Below, piece after piece: positions 1-8,576 of a stretch of DNA of 64,000 nucleotides. Source of the DNA: DASQUK01 sp963717085 (lineage in GTDB: Bacteria > Actinomycetota > Acidimicrobiia > Acidimicrobiales > VFJN01). The stretch lies in NCBI GenBank assembly GCA_963717085.1, contig CAVQVM010000002.1, forward strand, positions 62,001-126,000, given 5' to 3'. Made by a program: the position numbers and the translations under genes. The number at the start of each line of letters is the position of its first letter. Position 1 is the stretch's first letter. The notes beneath the pieces were generated by a model. It saw only the letters and a program-made list of their open reading frames with translations. It searched no databases and was not told the DNA's origin.

Positions 1-977
1 GCGGCCTGGCGCCGAGCCGGGTGCTGGCGTCGCTGAACTACGCCGCCGGGGGCTGGGAGGCCGCGACCGTGCGGGTGCTGCCGACCGGCACGGTCCAGGT
101 AGTGAGCGGCACGACCCCCCACGGGCAGGGCCACGAGACCTGTTGGTCGCAGATCGTGGCCGAGAAGCTGGGAGTCGACCCCGACGACGTGGAGGTGCTG
201 CACTCCGACACCGCCATCAGCCCGGTCGGCATGGACAGCTACGGCAGCCGCTCGCTGCCGGTCGGCGGGGTGGCCGTGGGCATGGCATCGGACCGGGTGC
301 TCGACAAGGCCCGCAAGATCGCCGCCCACCAGCTGGAGTGCGCGGAGGACGACCTGGAGCTCGTCGACGGCGAGCTGCGGGTCAAGGGCACGCCCACCAA
401 GGCGATGACGCTCCAGGGCATCGCCTTCGAGGCATTCAGCGCCCACGACCTGCCCGACGGCATGGAGCCCAACCTGGTGGGCGAGGTCACCTTCGACCCG
501 CCCAACTTCGTGTTCCCGTTCGGGACCCACGTGGCGGTGGTCGAGGTCGACGAGGAGACCGGTGGCGTCGACCTGGTCGACTATGCGGCCGTCGACGACT
601 GCGGCGTCCAGGTCAATCCCATGATCGTCGAGGGCCAGCTCCACGGGGGCATCGTGCAGGGCGCCGCCCAGGCGCTGTGGGAGGAGGCCGTCTACGACGA
701 CGACGGCCTGCTGCGCAACCCCACGCTGACCGACTACTGCGTGCCCTCGGCCGCCGAGGTACCGAGCATCAGGCTCGACCACACCGTCACCCCGAGCCCC
801 ACCAACCCACTCGGGGTGAAGGGGATCGGCGAGGCCGGCACGATCGGGTCGACGCCGACCGTCGTCAACGCCATCGTCGACGCCCTGGCACCGCTGGGGA
901 TCACCGACATCGCCATGCCGGCCACGCCCGAACGGGTGTGGGCGGTCATTCGGGAGGCTCGGGAGGGACAGTCATGA
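1..977 (+). CDS. coxL: Molybdopterin-binding large subunit of CO dehydrogenase/xanthine dehydrogenase type, C-terminal part
   Basis: The reading frame is open from base 3, so the 5' end lies outside the window and about 324 C-terminal residues are seen. The motif TTPHGQGHETCWSQIVAE, the Gly/Ser-rich GMDSYGSRSLPVGG stretch and the C-terminal GVKGIGEAGTIGSTP segment are typical of the molybdenum-pterin binding half of this family; the Glu in GEAG matches the conserved active-site glutamate. The form I/form II active-site loop lies upstream, so true CO dehydrogenase versus another aldehyde/purine-type hydroxylase cannot be decided. The stop overlaps the coxM start (ATGA), which indicates translational coupling. 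Confidence 0.93.
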   Translation, partial: GLAPSRVLASLNYAAGGWEAATVRVLPTGTVQVVSGTTPHGQGHETCWSQIVAEKLGVDPDDVEVLHSDTAISPVGMDSYGSRSLPVGGVAVGMASDRVLDKARKIAAHQLECAEDDLELVDGELRVKGTPTKAMTLQGIAFEAFSAHDLPDGMEPNLVGEVTFDPPNFVFPFGTHVAVVEVDEETGGVDLVDYAAVDDCGVQVNPMIVEGQLHGGIVQGAAQALWEEAVYDDDGLLRNPTLTDYCVPSAAEVPSIRLDHTVTPSPTNPLGVKGIGEAGTIGSTPTVVNAIVDALAPLGITDIAMPATPERVWAVIREAREGQS

Positions 978-1807
978 TCCCCGCAGCGTTCGACTACCAA
1001 CGCGCGTCCACCGTCGATGAAGCGGTGGAGCTCCTCGGCGAGCACGGTGACGACGCCAAGCTGCTGGCGGGCGGCCACTCGCTGCTGCCGCTCATGCGGT
1101 TGCGGCTGGCCGCCCCGGGGGTGCTCATCGACATCGGCCGCCTCGCCGACCTGTCCTACGTCCGCAGCGACGGCGGCCAGGTACGCATCGGCGCTCTCAC
1201 CCGCCACCACGACCTGGCCACCTCCGACGAACTGCGCGAGCAGGTGCCGATGCTGGCCCACATCGCGGGCCAGATCGGCGACCCGCAGGTGCGCCACCGC
1301 GGGACGATCGGCGGCGCGATCGCCCACGGCGACCCGGCGTCCGACCTGCCGGCGGCGGTGCTGGCGCTGCGGGGGACCCTTGTGGCCCGAGGCCCCGGTG
1401 GGGAACGGGAGATTCCCGCGGACGAGATGTTCACGGGCTTCCTGGAGACGGCGCTGGCGCCCGACGAGGTCCTGACCGAGATCCGGGTCCCGGCGATGGG
1501 TGGCGCGCCGTGGGGCTTCCAGAAGTTCGTCCGGCGCGCCCAGGACTGGGCGATCGTGGGATGTGCGGCGGTCCTCGGCAACGGCACGTCCGGTGGGCCC
1601 GGCGTGGGGCTGGTCCACATGGGTGCGACGCCGCTGCGGGCTCCCGGCGTGGAGGAGGCACTACGGAGCGGAGCGTCGCCGAGCGAGGCGGCCGCCAGGG
1701 CCGACGAGGGCACCGAACCCCCCGACGACCTCAACGCGTCCGCCGAGTTCCGCCGGCATCTCGCCCAGGTGCTGGTCCGCCGGGCCCTGGAGTCCGCCCA
1801 GGCATAG
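974..1807 (+). CDS. coxM: FAD-binding medium subunit of CODH/xanthine dehydrogenase family
   Basis: A 277-residue protein matching the usual length of CoxM/XdhB FAD subunits. The two flavin-binding signatures are visible: AGGHSLLPLMRLRLA near residue 38 and TIGGAIAHGDPASDLPA near residue 110. A C-terminal CO_deh_flav_C-like part follows. It passes electrons from the iron-sulfur subunit to the electron acceptor. ATG is chosen because it overlaps the coxL stop by four bases. No iron-sulfur subunit gene follows, so coxS is probably upstream of coxL. Confidence 0.95.
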   Translation: MIPAAFDYQRASTVDEAVELLGEHGDDAKLLAGGHSLLPLMRLRLAAPGVLIDIGRLADLSYVRSDGGQVRIGALTRHHDLATSDELREQVPMLAHIAGQIGDPQVRHRGTIGGAIAHGDPASDLPAAVLALRGTLVARGPGGEREIPADEMFTGFLETALAPDEVLTEIRVPAMGGAPWGFQKFVRRAQDWAIVGCAAVLGNGTSGGPGVGLVHMGATPLRAPGVEEALRSGASPSEAAARADEGTEPPDDLNASAEFRRHLAQVLVRRALESAQA

Positions 1808-1830
1808 CTGGCGTCGGTCCCTGCGCTACT

Positions 1831-1927
1831 CGAGGCAATAGCGAACGCCGTCCGTAGCCCGAGGCAAGGGCGAACGGTTTGCGTTCGCCATCGCCTCGAG
1901 TGCCAGTGATCGTTCGCCATTGCCTCG
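1831..1927. repeat. Four copies of a 17-bp element in nested inverted arrangement
   Basis: The consensus CGAGGCAATGGCGAACG occurs at 1831-1847 and 1860-1876 on the plus strand and inverted at 1882-1898 and 1911-1927; single copies differ at one or two positions. The inner pair is separated by 5 bases and can form a long hairpin. The outer pair is nested around it. The repeats fill most of the 174-bp gap between coxM and coxD, the only sizeable gap in the operon, so an operator, attenuator or mRNA-stability element is plausible. Confidence 0.85.
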
Positions 1928-1981
1928 GCCCGACAGGCGCGAACGGGCCGAGAGAGGGACCCCGGCCGTAGGCTGGTCGGC

Positions 1982-2959
1982 ATGTCCGCCGCATCCGCCG
2001 GCCGTGCCGGCCCCGTCGCTGGCGCCGGTCGCGCCATCGGAACCGTCGTCGCCGAGTCCGTCGACGACGTCGTCGCGGGCCTGGCCGCGCATGACTACCT
2101 CGCCGACGAGGGGCTGGCCACCGCCGTCCTGCTGGCGCTGCGCCTGGAGCGGCCGCTGTTTCTCGAGGGTGACGCGGGGGTGGGCAAGACCGAGGTGGCC
2201 AAGGCCCTGAGCGCATGGACCGGGGGCCGGCTGGTGCGCTTGCAGTGCTACGAGGGCATCGACGCCTCCCAGGCTCTGTACGAGTGGGACCACGCCCGTC
2301 AGTTGCTGCACCTACGGGCGGCCGAGGCCGCCGGGCGGGCCAGCGCCGCGGGCGTGGAGGCGCTCGAGGACGAGCTCTACGACGACCGATTCCTCGTCCG
2401 CCGGCCGTTGCTTCAGGCGCTCGACGGGGCGGACGACGGTAGCGCGCCACCAGTGCTGCTCATCGACGAGATCGACCGGGCTGACGACGAGTTCGAGGCG
2501 TTCCTACTGGAGCTGCTGTCCGACTGGGCCGTGACCATCCCCGAGCTGGGCACGGTGTGCGCGACCGTCCCTCCGGTCACGGTGCTCACCTCCAACCGCA
2601 CGCGCGACGTCCACGACGCCCTCAAGCGCCGCTGCCTCTATCACTGGGTCAACCAGCCCGAGATCGAGCGCGAGGTCGCGATCGTGCGGCTCCGAGCGCC
2701 CGAGGTGCCGGCGACCCTGGCGCGGGACGTGGCGATGGCCGTCGCCGAGGTGCGGACCTTCGGGCTCTACAAGCCTCCCGGGATCGCCGAGACCATCGAC
2801 TGGGCCCGTGCCCTGTCGACACTGGGCCAAACCACCCTCGACCCCAAGGCGGCGTCGGCCACTCTGGGGTCGGTGGTCAAGTACCGCGAGGACGAGCAGC
2901 GGGTGCACGACCACGGGATCGACGAGCTCGTGCGGCATGCGGTTGGCGATGGCGCCTGA
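1982..2959 (+). CDS. coxD: MoxR-type AAA+ ATPase, Cox maturation (CoxD-like)
   Basis: A 325-residue AAA+ protein with Walker A GDAGVGKTEVAKAL near residue 63 and Walker B VLLIDEIDRADDEFEAF near residue 157; the C-terminal lid is present. In the cox system CoxD is a chaperone-like ATPase working with the VWA protein CoxE in assembling the Cu/Mo active site. The C-terminal end overlaps the next gene by 11 bases, consistent with one transcription unit. ATG 1982 is the first good start after the repeat-filled gap. Confidence 0.93.
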   Translation: MSAASAGRAGPVAGAGRAIGTVVAESVDDVVAGLAAHDYLADEGLATAVLLALRLERPLFLEGDAGVGKTEVAKALSAWTGGRLVRLQCYEGIDASQALYEWDHARQLLHLRAAEAAGRASAAGVEALEDELYDDRFLVRRPLLQALDGADDGSAPPVLLIDEIDRADDEFEAFLLELLSDWAVTIPELGTVCATVPPVTVLTSNRTRDVHDALKRRCLYHWVNQPEIEREVAIVRLRAPEVPATLARDVAMAVAEVRTFGLYKPPGIAETIDWARALSTLGQTTLDPKAASATLGSVVKYREDEQRVHDHGIDELVRHAVGDGA

Positions 2960-4103
2960 CGACCGAGGCTCGGGTGGCACGCGACCCGAGCGCATGGTGG
3001 TCGACTTCGTGGATCGGGTGCGCAGCGAGGGCCTGGGAGTGCCGCCGGGATCGGCGGTCGAGTACGGGCGGGCACTGGGCGCCCTGCAGTCCACGCGGCT
3101 CTCCTCGCTCTACTGGGCAGGTCGCGCCACGCTCGTGCGCCGTCCGGACGACATCCCCCCGTACGACCGCGCATTCGCGGCGTTCTTCGCCGGCGCCGAC
3201 GATGCGCCGGTGAAGCGGCTGTCGGTCCCGGTCCAGCTTCATGTCGACACCCCCGAGGATCCCGGCGCCGACGATCCGCAGCAGAACTGCGACGAGGACG
3301 AGTCGCCGGCGGGCGAGGTGCGCGCGTTGCGGTGGAGCGCCACCGAGCTGCTCCGCCACAAGGACCTGTCCGAGTGCACGGCGGACGAGCTCGCCGAGGC
3401 CCACCGGCTGATGGCCGACCTGCGCGTGCACGCCGCCCTACGGCGCAGCCGGCGTTGGAAGAAGTCGACGTCGCGGCATCGCGGCCACCCCGACCTACGA
3501 CGTACGGTCGCCCGGTCGCTGCGGACCGGCGGCGAGGTGGTGCGCCCGGCGGCCAGTGAACGGGGCGAGCGGCCCCGTCGGCTGGTCCTGTTGCTCGACG
3601 TCAGCGGATCGATGGAGCCGTACGCCCGGGCGCTGGCCCGCTTCGCCCACGCGGCCGTGGCGGCCCGCAAGCGCGGCCAGGTGGAGGTGTTCGCCCTCGG
3701 GACCCGTGTCACGCGCATCTCCCACGAGCTGGCCACCCACGATCCCGATGCCGCGCTGCGGCAGGCCGCCGACGCGGTCGCGGACTGGGCGGGCGGCACC
3801 CGCCTGGGCGAGGGCTTGCGCACTTTCAACGACCGCTGGGGTGTGCGGGGCTTGGCGCGGGGGGCGGTGGTGGTGGTCCTTTCCGACGGCTGGGACCGGG
3901 GCGATCCCACCCTGCTGGGATCCGAGCTGGCGCGGCTGCGGCGGGTCGCCTACCGGCTGGTGTGGGTGAACCCGCTGAAGGCCTCACCGGGCTTCGCACC
4001 GCTGGCTCAGGGCATGGCTGCGGCCCTGCCGCATGTGGACGAGTTCGTGGAGGGCCACTCGGTCGCCTCGCTGGAGGCCCTGGCCGAGCTGGTGGCGCGA
4101 TGA
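2949..4103 (+). CDS. coxE: VWA-domain protein, CoxE-like partner of CoxD
   Basis: A 384-residue protein whose C-terminal half is a von Willebrand A domain: LVLLLDVSGSMEPYARAL carries the DxSxS metal-ion site, and VVVLSDGWDRGDP is the second metal-site loop. The N-terminal half is rich in Arg/Asp and unassigned. I choose ATG 2949, which overlaps coxD; ATG 2994 is an alternative. MoxR ATPase plus VWA protein is the standard pairing for metallocofactor insertion. Confidence 0.93.
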   Translation: MAPDDRGSGGTRPERMVVDFVDRVRSEGLGVPPGSAVEYGRALGALQSTRLSSLYWAGRATLVRRPDDIPPYDRAFAAFFAGADDAPVKRLSVPVQLHVDTPEDPGADDPQQNCDEDESPAGEVRALRWSATELLRHKDLSECTADELAEAHRLMADLRVHAALRRSRRWKKSTSRHRGHPDLRRTVARSLRTGGEVVRPAASERGERPRRLVLLLDVSGSMEPYARALARFAHAAVAARKRGQVEVFALGTRVTRISHELATHDPDAALRQAADAVADWAGGTRLGEGLRTFNDRWGVRGLARGAVVVVLSDGWDRGDPTLLGSELARLRRVAYRLVWVNPLKASPGFAPLAQGMAAALPHVDEFVEGHSVASLEALAELVAR

Positions 4104-4134
4104 CACCCCAGGCGGAAGCCGAAAGGATGGTTCC

Positions 4135-4449
4135 ATGAGAGATCTGCTCGACGAGCTGGACCGCTGGCGCGCCGAGGGCGTGCCGGTCGCCCTCGCCCGG
4201 GTGGTGGACCTCGACGGTTCGGGCCCGCGGGCGCCGGGTGCCGCCATGGCCGTGAACGAGCGGGGCGAAGTGATCGGCTCGGTGTCGGGCGGCTGTGTGG
4301 AGGGCGCCGTCGTGACCGAGGCGCTGGACGTGCTGCGCACCGGCGAGCGGAAGGTGGTGACGTTCGGCTATAGCGACGACGAGGCGTTCGCGGTCGGCCT
4401 GACCTGTGGCGGCACCATCCACCTGTTCCTGGAGCCGTTGGACTGGTGA
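4135..4449 (+). CDS. XdhC/CoxI family protein, N-terminal domain
   Basis: A 104-residue protein equal to the XdhC_CoxI N-terminal domain alone. Conserved segments are DLDGSGPRAPGAAMAV, SVSGGCVEGAVV and LTCGGTIHLFLEP, the last carrying the family Cys. A purine-rich AAAGGA ribosome site precedes ATG 4135. In XdhC proteins this domain and a Rossmann domain act together to protect and sulfurate the molybdenum cofactor before insertion. Here the two domains are on separate, overlapping genes. Confidence 0.9.
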   Translation: MRDLLDELDRWRAEGVPVALARVVDLDGSGPRAPGAAMAVNERGEVIGSVSGGCVEGAVVTEALDVLRTGERKVVTFGYSDDEAFAVGLTCGGTIHLFLEPLDW

Positions 4450-5285
4450 CGGGCGTGGGGTCCGACGGCTCCGACCGGCTGTACGAGGAGTTGGCGGCGG
4501 CCATCCGCGCCGAGGAGGCCGTGGCACTGGCCACGGTGATCGCCGGCCCGGGCCAGGGCGGGAAGCTCCTGGTCGGTCCTGGGCGCACTCCCGTCGGCTC
4601 GTTGGGGAACGCCGACCTCGATCGGGTCGTCGTCCGCGACGCCCTGGGCGAGCTGGCCGCAGGCACGACGGTCGTCCGCCACTACGGCGAGCACGGCGAG
4701 GCGCGGGAGACGGTCGTCGCCGTGTTCGTGGAGAGCTTCGCCCCGCCGCCGCAGATGCTGGTCTTCGGCGCGGTCGACTTCACGGCGGCCCTGGTGCGGG
4801 TGGCCAAGGTGCTCGGCTACCGGGTGACCGTGTGCGACGCCCGTGAGGTGTTCGCCACGCGAGTGCGGTTCCCCCAGGCCGACGAGGTGGTGGTCGACTG
4901 GCCCGACCGCTTGCTGCGCCGCGTCGGTGGCGGGCTCACGGCGCGCGACGCTGTCTGCGTGCTCACCCACGACGCCAAGTTCGACGTTCCCGCCCTCGTG
5001 GCGGCGCTGGCCACCGACGTGGGCTACGTCGGCGCGATGGGCAGTCGGCGGACCCACGCCGAGCGGATCGTGCGCCTCGAGGAGGCGGGGGTCGACGCCG
5101 CATCGCTCCTCAGGATCCGGGCCCCCATCGGCCTCGACATCGGCGCCCGCACGCCGGAGGAGACCGCGGTGTCCATCTGTTCCGAGATCATCGCCCAGCG
5201 CACCGGTCGCCACGACGCCCGCCCCCTCAGCGCCACCGAGGGCCCGATCCACGGCGGTGACACCGAGCCGCTCGTCGGCGGCTGA
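4446..5285 (+). CDS. XdhC family protein with Rossmann domain
   Basis: A 279-residue protein starting at a GTG that overlaps the preceding stop (GTGA). The N-terminal part resembles the small XdhC domain in degenerate form. From about residue 97, MLVFGAVDFTAALVRVA starts the Rossmann domain, and VGAMGSRRTHAERIVRL is the conserved late motif of XdhC proteins. It probably works with the preceding gene in molybdenum-cofactor delivery to CoxL. Confidence 0.9.
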   Translation: MTGVGSDGSDRLYEELAAAIRAEEAVALATVIAGPGQGGKLLVGPGRTPVGSLGNADLDRVVVRDALGELAAGTTVVRHYGEHGEARETVVAVFVESFAPPPQMLVFGAVDFTAALVRVAKVLGYRVTVCDAREVFATRVRFPQADEVVVDWPDRLLRRVGGGLTARDAVCVLTHDAKFDVPALVAALATDVGYVGAMGSRRTHAERIVRLEEAGVDAASLLRIRAPIGLDIGARTPEETAVSICSEIIAQRTGRHDARPLSATEGPIHGGDTEPLVGG

Positions 5286-5289
5286 CGCC

Positions 5290-5865
5290 GTGACCGTCGC
5301 GGCGATCGTGCTGGCGGCGGGCGGGGGATCACGATTCACGGCATCCGGCGGGGACGGCCACAAGCTGTTGGCCCCGTTCCAAGGCCGCGCGGTGGTGGAG
5401 TGGGCCATCGACAGCGCAGCTGCCGCCGGGCTGGACGCGGTCTACGTGGTCCGCGGTGCCATCGACCTGCCGGTCCCGCCGCTGGCGGCCGACGCCGTGC
5501 GGTTCGTGGCCAACGACCGGTGGCGGGAGGGCATGGCGACGTCGCTGCGGGCAGGGTTGACCAGAGCCCGCCACGACGGCCACCACGCCGCGGTGGTCGG
5601 CCTCGGGGACCAGCCGCTGGTGCTCGCGGAGTCGTGGCAGCGGGTGGCGGGGGCGAAGACCAAGCCGATCGGCGTGGCGACGTACAACGGGATGCGAGGG
5701 AACCCGGTACGCCTGTCGTCGCTCGTCTGGCCACTGTTGCCGGTGGCGGGCGACCAGGGGGCTCGCGTCGTGATGCGCCGCCGGCCCGACCTTGTTATGG
5801 AAGTACCGTGTCCGGGAGGTGCGGCAGACATCGATACCGTCGACGATCTGAGGGAATGGAGCTGA
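5290..5865 (+). CDS. MobA-like NTP transferase (molybdenum cofactor cytidylyltransferase type)
   Basis: 191 residues with the nucleotide-binding LAAGGGSRF motif at the N-terminus, a Lys in HKLLAPFQG and the metal-binding GLGDQPLV motif. This is the MocA/CoxB-type family that converts molybdopterin to the cytosine dinucleotide form used by CoxL-class enzymes. GTG 5290 lies 4 bases after the xdhC stop and is the only start that keeps the glycine-rich motif at the N-terminus. Substrate CTP is inferred from context. Confidence 0.9.
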   Translation: MTVAAIVLAAGGGSRFTASGGDGHKLLAPFQGRAVVEWAIDSAAAAGLDAVYVVRGAIDLPVPPLAADAVRFVANDRWREGMATSLRAGLTRARHDGHHAAVVGLGDQPLVLAESWQRVAGAKTKPIGVATYNGMRGNPVRLSSLVWPLLPVAGDQGARVVMRRRPDLVMEVPCPGGAADIDTVDDLREWS

Positions 5866-5869
5866 TGCC

Positions 5870-6778
5870 GTGGACCTGACCAACGAGTTCCGGGTAGGCG
5901 TCCCGGTTGAGCGGGCGTGGGAGGTGCTCACCGACGTCGAGCGCATCGCGCCCTGCATGCCGGGGGCGCAGCTCCAGGAGATCGAGGGCGACGAGTACCG
6001 CGGGATCGTGAAGGTCAAGGTGGGGCCGATCACGGCGCAATACAAGGGCGCCGCGCGTTTCGTCGAGCAGGACGAGGCCGGGCGTCGGGCCGTCCTGCGG
6101 GCCGAGGGGCGGGAGACCAGGGGCCAGGGCAACGCCCACGCCACGATCACCGCGCAGCTCGAGCCCGACGGCGACGGCACCAAGATCTCGGTCGTCACCG
6201 ACCTCACCATCACCGGCCGAGTGGCCCAGTTCGGCCGGGGTGTGCTGGCCGACGTGTCGACCAAGCTGTTGGGCCAGTTCGCCAACTGCCTCGAGACGAA
6301 GCTCCTGGTGGGGGAGGAGAGCGGCGGCGCAGCAGCGGGGGGTGATGGTGGCGGTGCGATCGGCGGCAGTGGTGGCGGCGGTGGCGGCGGTGGCGGCTCG
6401 GCGACCGCCAGCGGCTCGTCCGCGTCGGGCCCGTCGGCGTCGGCGGCTGGCGGCCCGCGGGACATCGCGTCGGAGGGAGCGGCGGCGACCCTGCAAGACG
6501 TGCCCCAGGGTGCAACCTGGCCCGGTCAGACGGCATCCTCCGGGCCCACGGCCAAGACGGCCGAAGCCGGCACAGCGTCTGCCGGCGACGCCGACCGCTC
6601 CCGGGCCAACGGCACGTCCGGCCCGGCGATCCGGGTCGTCGACTCACCGGAACCCGAGCCCGTCGACCTCCTCGAGGCCGCCGGCGCCCCGGTCGCCAAG
6701 CGGCTGGCGCCCGCCATCATCGGGCTTACGGTCCTGTGGCTGCTGAGCATCTTCCTGCGCCGCCGGCGCCGCCGCTGA
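5870..6778 (+). CDS. coxG: CoxG-like SRPBCC protein with C-terminal membrane anchor
   Basis: 302 residues. Residues 1-150 are the CoxG START-like fold (FRVGVPVERAWEVLTDVER, CMPGAQL, KVKVGPITAQYKG). A Gly/Ser/Ala/Pro-rich linker of about 100 residues follows, then a C-terminal transmembrane helix (PAIIGLTVLWLLSIFL) ending in an arginine tail. CoxG recruits CO dehydrogenase to the membrane and may deliver quinone; the C-terminal anchor fits that role. GTG 5870 is used because the nearby ATG is out of frame and quickly stops. It is the last gene of the operon. Confidence 0.93.
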   Translation: MDLTNEFRVGVPVERAWEVLTDVERIAPCMPGAQLQEIEGDEYRGIVKVKVGPITAQYKGAARFVEQDEAGRRAVLRAEGRETRGQGNAHATITAQLEPDGDGTKISVVTDLTITGRVAQFGRGVLADVSTKLLGQFANCLETKLLVGEESGGAAAGGDGGGAIGGSGGGGGGGGGSATASGSSASGPSASAAGGPRDIASEGAAATLQDVPQGATWPGQTASSGPTAKTAEAGTASAGDADRSRANGTSGPAIRVVDSPEPEPVDLLEAAGAPVAKRLAPAIIGLTVLWLLSIFLRRRRRR

Positions 6779-6863
6779 GTGCCTGACGAGCGACCGCGAC
6801 CGATTGGGAGCCCAAGGGCGCTGGGCTAGAGTATCCCTCCTGCCCGGAGTCCCGGACGGCCAC

Positions 6864-6948
6864 GTCGGAGTGGCGGAATTGGCAGACGCGCCAGGTTGAG
6901 GGCCTGGTGCCCGATAAGGGCGTGGGGGTTCAAGTCCCCCCTCCGACA
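6864..6948 (+). tRNA. tRNA-Leu(GAG)
   Basis: The acceptor stem GTCGGAG pairs perfectly with CTCCGAC at 6941-6947. The anticodon stem CCAGG/CCTGG encloses TTGAGGG, giving anticodon GAG. A long variable arm typical of Leu and a GGGGG-TTCAAGT-CCCCC T arm are present. CCA is not encoded. The 3' end is the integration site of the element to the right. Confidence 0.96.
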
Positions 6949-8576
6949 CGACTAAATACACGGCCCAGGTCAGCTGTCGCGACGAGGGTGTGCTGGTCGG
7001 GGTGGTACAGGAGGTGGAGCCCGAGGCCCTGGTAGATGGCGGCCTTCTCGGGTGGGGTGGCGTCGGAGAGGACGTTGCCGAGACCGCCGAGTTCGTTCAG
7101 CAGAGCGTCGATATCTGCTGGGCTGAGCCGATCGGGTGCATCCAGGTTCACAAGTTGGCGCGCGAGCAAGTCTCGTTCGGCCCGGAGATGTGCCAGCCGC
7201 GGGTTGACCACAGCGGGGTCGGTGCCGGTCTCGATCGCAGCGACGAGGTTACCCGTCGCCTTCTCGATCTCAGCGAGGCGAGTGCGGAGGCTCGCCTGTC
7301 GTGCGTCCACCTCCACATGGGACTCTTGAGTAGAAGCCAGCCACTCGGCGTCGGCGAGAGTCGGTAGCCAGGCGTCGACCGCGCTGACAATGGCGTCCTC
7401 ACGGACGTAGACAGATCTCGGATGGTCCGCGAGATAGTCGGGCAGCGCTCGCGTCTTGGGTGACATGCACCGGTAGCGGTGGGCGCCGTGGGCCCTTGTG
7501 CCCACCATCTTGCGTTCGCAGACCCCGCAGTAGACGAGGCCCCGGAGCAGGTAGGGCGTGGTTGTGGTCCTAGGCGAGCGGCTGGCGCGCTGCCGCTGAT
7601 GGCTCCGCACGGCGATGCGTGCCTGAACGGCGTCCCACAGGCTCTGCTCGACGAGCGCAGGATGGGCGCCGTCAGGCCCGTAGACCCACCGGCTGGCGTC
7701 GGTCCAGCGCTGGCGGGTGACGTAGCCGGCCGCGACGTCGTCGACGTCGAAGAGCTCCTCGACGCGGGCCTGCTTACCCCACACCGAGCGACCTAGATAC
7801 TTCTCGTTGAGCAAGATGACGCGGATCGCTGTGTGCGCCCAGCCGCGTGGGTCACGGTGGCGGTTCCGGTCAGGATCGTGTGCCGAAGGCGAGGGGACTT
7901 TCTCGGCAGTGAAAGTGTTCGCGATCGCCTTGATGCCGTGCCCGGCGGCGAACATCTCGAAGATGCGGCGCACGATGGGAGCCGTGACAGGGTCGGGCTC
8001 GAGGCCGTGGAGCCTCTGGCCGAGCGCACGCTTCCTTGGGTTCGGGTGCTGACCGGCGTCGGAGAGTCGGTAGCCATACGGCGGGCGGCCGCCCAGGTGA
8101 CGGGTGCCTTCTTTGGCCAGCACCCCCATGCCGTCGCGGACCCGCGTGCGAATCAGGTCCCGCTCCTGCTTGGCGGTGCCGCCGAGCATCCCGAGCAGCA
8201 TCTCGGTCGTGGCCGAGCTGTAGTCGACACGCCCTCCGATCTCAGGAAGCCACAGGTCGACGCCGAAGTGCTGGAGCAGCGGGTAGATCGTCGAGTATTG
8301 GATCGGGGCGCCGAACGCCCGAGCGAACTCGCCGATGACGATGGCGGTCCAATGGTTGGTGCCGGCGCGGAGCTCAGCGAGGATCCGGGCGGTCTCGGGA
8401 CGACGGGGCCAAGGCACGGATCGGCTGTCACCAATGTCGAAATACTCGGCCGTGATCTGGGCTCCGGGTGGCAGGATGCTCCGAGCTTTGGCGAGCTGGC
8501 GAGCACGAGAAGATTCGGGCTCTTGGTTGTCCTCGGTCGACACTCGACCGACGAAGGCGAACAGCAGCTTGCTCAC
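6930..8576 (-). CDS. Large serine recombinase (integrase) of the tRNA-Leu element
   Basis: 548 residues from GTG 8576. The N-terminal resolvase domain carries the catalytic Ser13 in GRVSTEDNQ. A Recombinase domain contains GGRPPYGYRL, a zinc ribbon has CGVC and RYRC, and a coiled coil (residues about 430-490) follows, all as expected of large serine integrases. The last codons and the TGA stop lie inside the attL core and tRNA-Leu, so the C-terminus is FSRVGGGT only while the element sits in this tRNA. It overlaps the small upstream gene by four bases. This is the probable integration enzyme. Confidence 0.95.
   Translation of the reverse strand: MSKLLFAFVGRVSTEDNQEPESSRARQLAKARSILPPGAQITAEYFDIGDSRSVPWPRRPETARILAELRAGTNHWTAIVIGEFARAFGAPIQYSTIYPLLQHFGVDLWLPEIGGRVDYSSATTEMLLGMLGGTAKQERDLIRTRVRDGMGVLAKEGTRHLGGRPPYGYRLSDAGQHPNPRKRALGQRLHGLEPDPVTAPIVRRIFEMFAAGHGIKAIANTFTAEKVPSPSAHDPDRNRHRDPRGWAHTAIRVILLNEKYLGRSVWGKQARVEELFDVDDVAAGYVTRQRWTDASRWVYGPDGAHPALVEQSLWDAVQARIAVRSHQRQRASRSPRTTTTPYLLRGLVYCGVCERKMVGTRAHGAHRYRCMSPKTRALPDYLADHPRSVYVREDAIVSAVDAWLPTLADAEWLASTQESHVEVDARQASLRTRLAEIEKATGNLVAAIETGTDPAVVNPRLAHLRAERDLLARQLVNLDAPDRLSPADIDALLNELGGLGNVLSDATPPEKAAIYQGLGLHLLYHPDQHTLVATADLGRVFSRVGGGT
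6934..6955 (+). repeat. Left attachment site core (attL) at the tRNA-Leu 3' end
   Basis: Bases 6934-6955 are identical over 22 bp to 35832-35853. The core starts in the T stem, includes the acceptor strand CTCCGAC and runs 7 bases past the tRNA. Placement beside a serine recombinase and duplication 28.9 kb away define an integrated element. Confidence 0.9.

Noticed and set aside
143..1807. Very long Arg/Gly/Pro-rich plus-strand frame over coxL/coxM
   Set aside because: Part of it is out of frame with the clear CoxL protein and has shadow composition; only its last 277 codons (CoxM) are real.
1831..1927. Simple intrinsic terminator after coxM
   Set aside because: The hairpins lack a T-run and the four-copy nested arrangement is more elaborate than a terminator; the downstream cox genes appear to be in the same unit.
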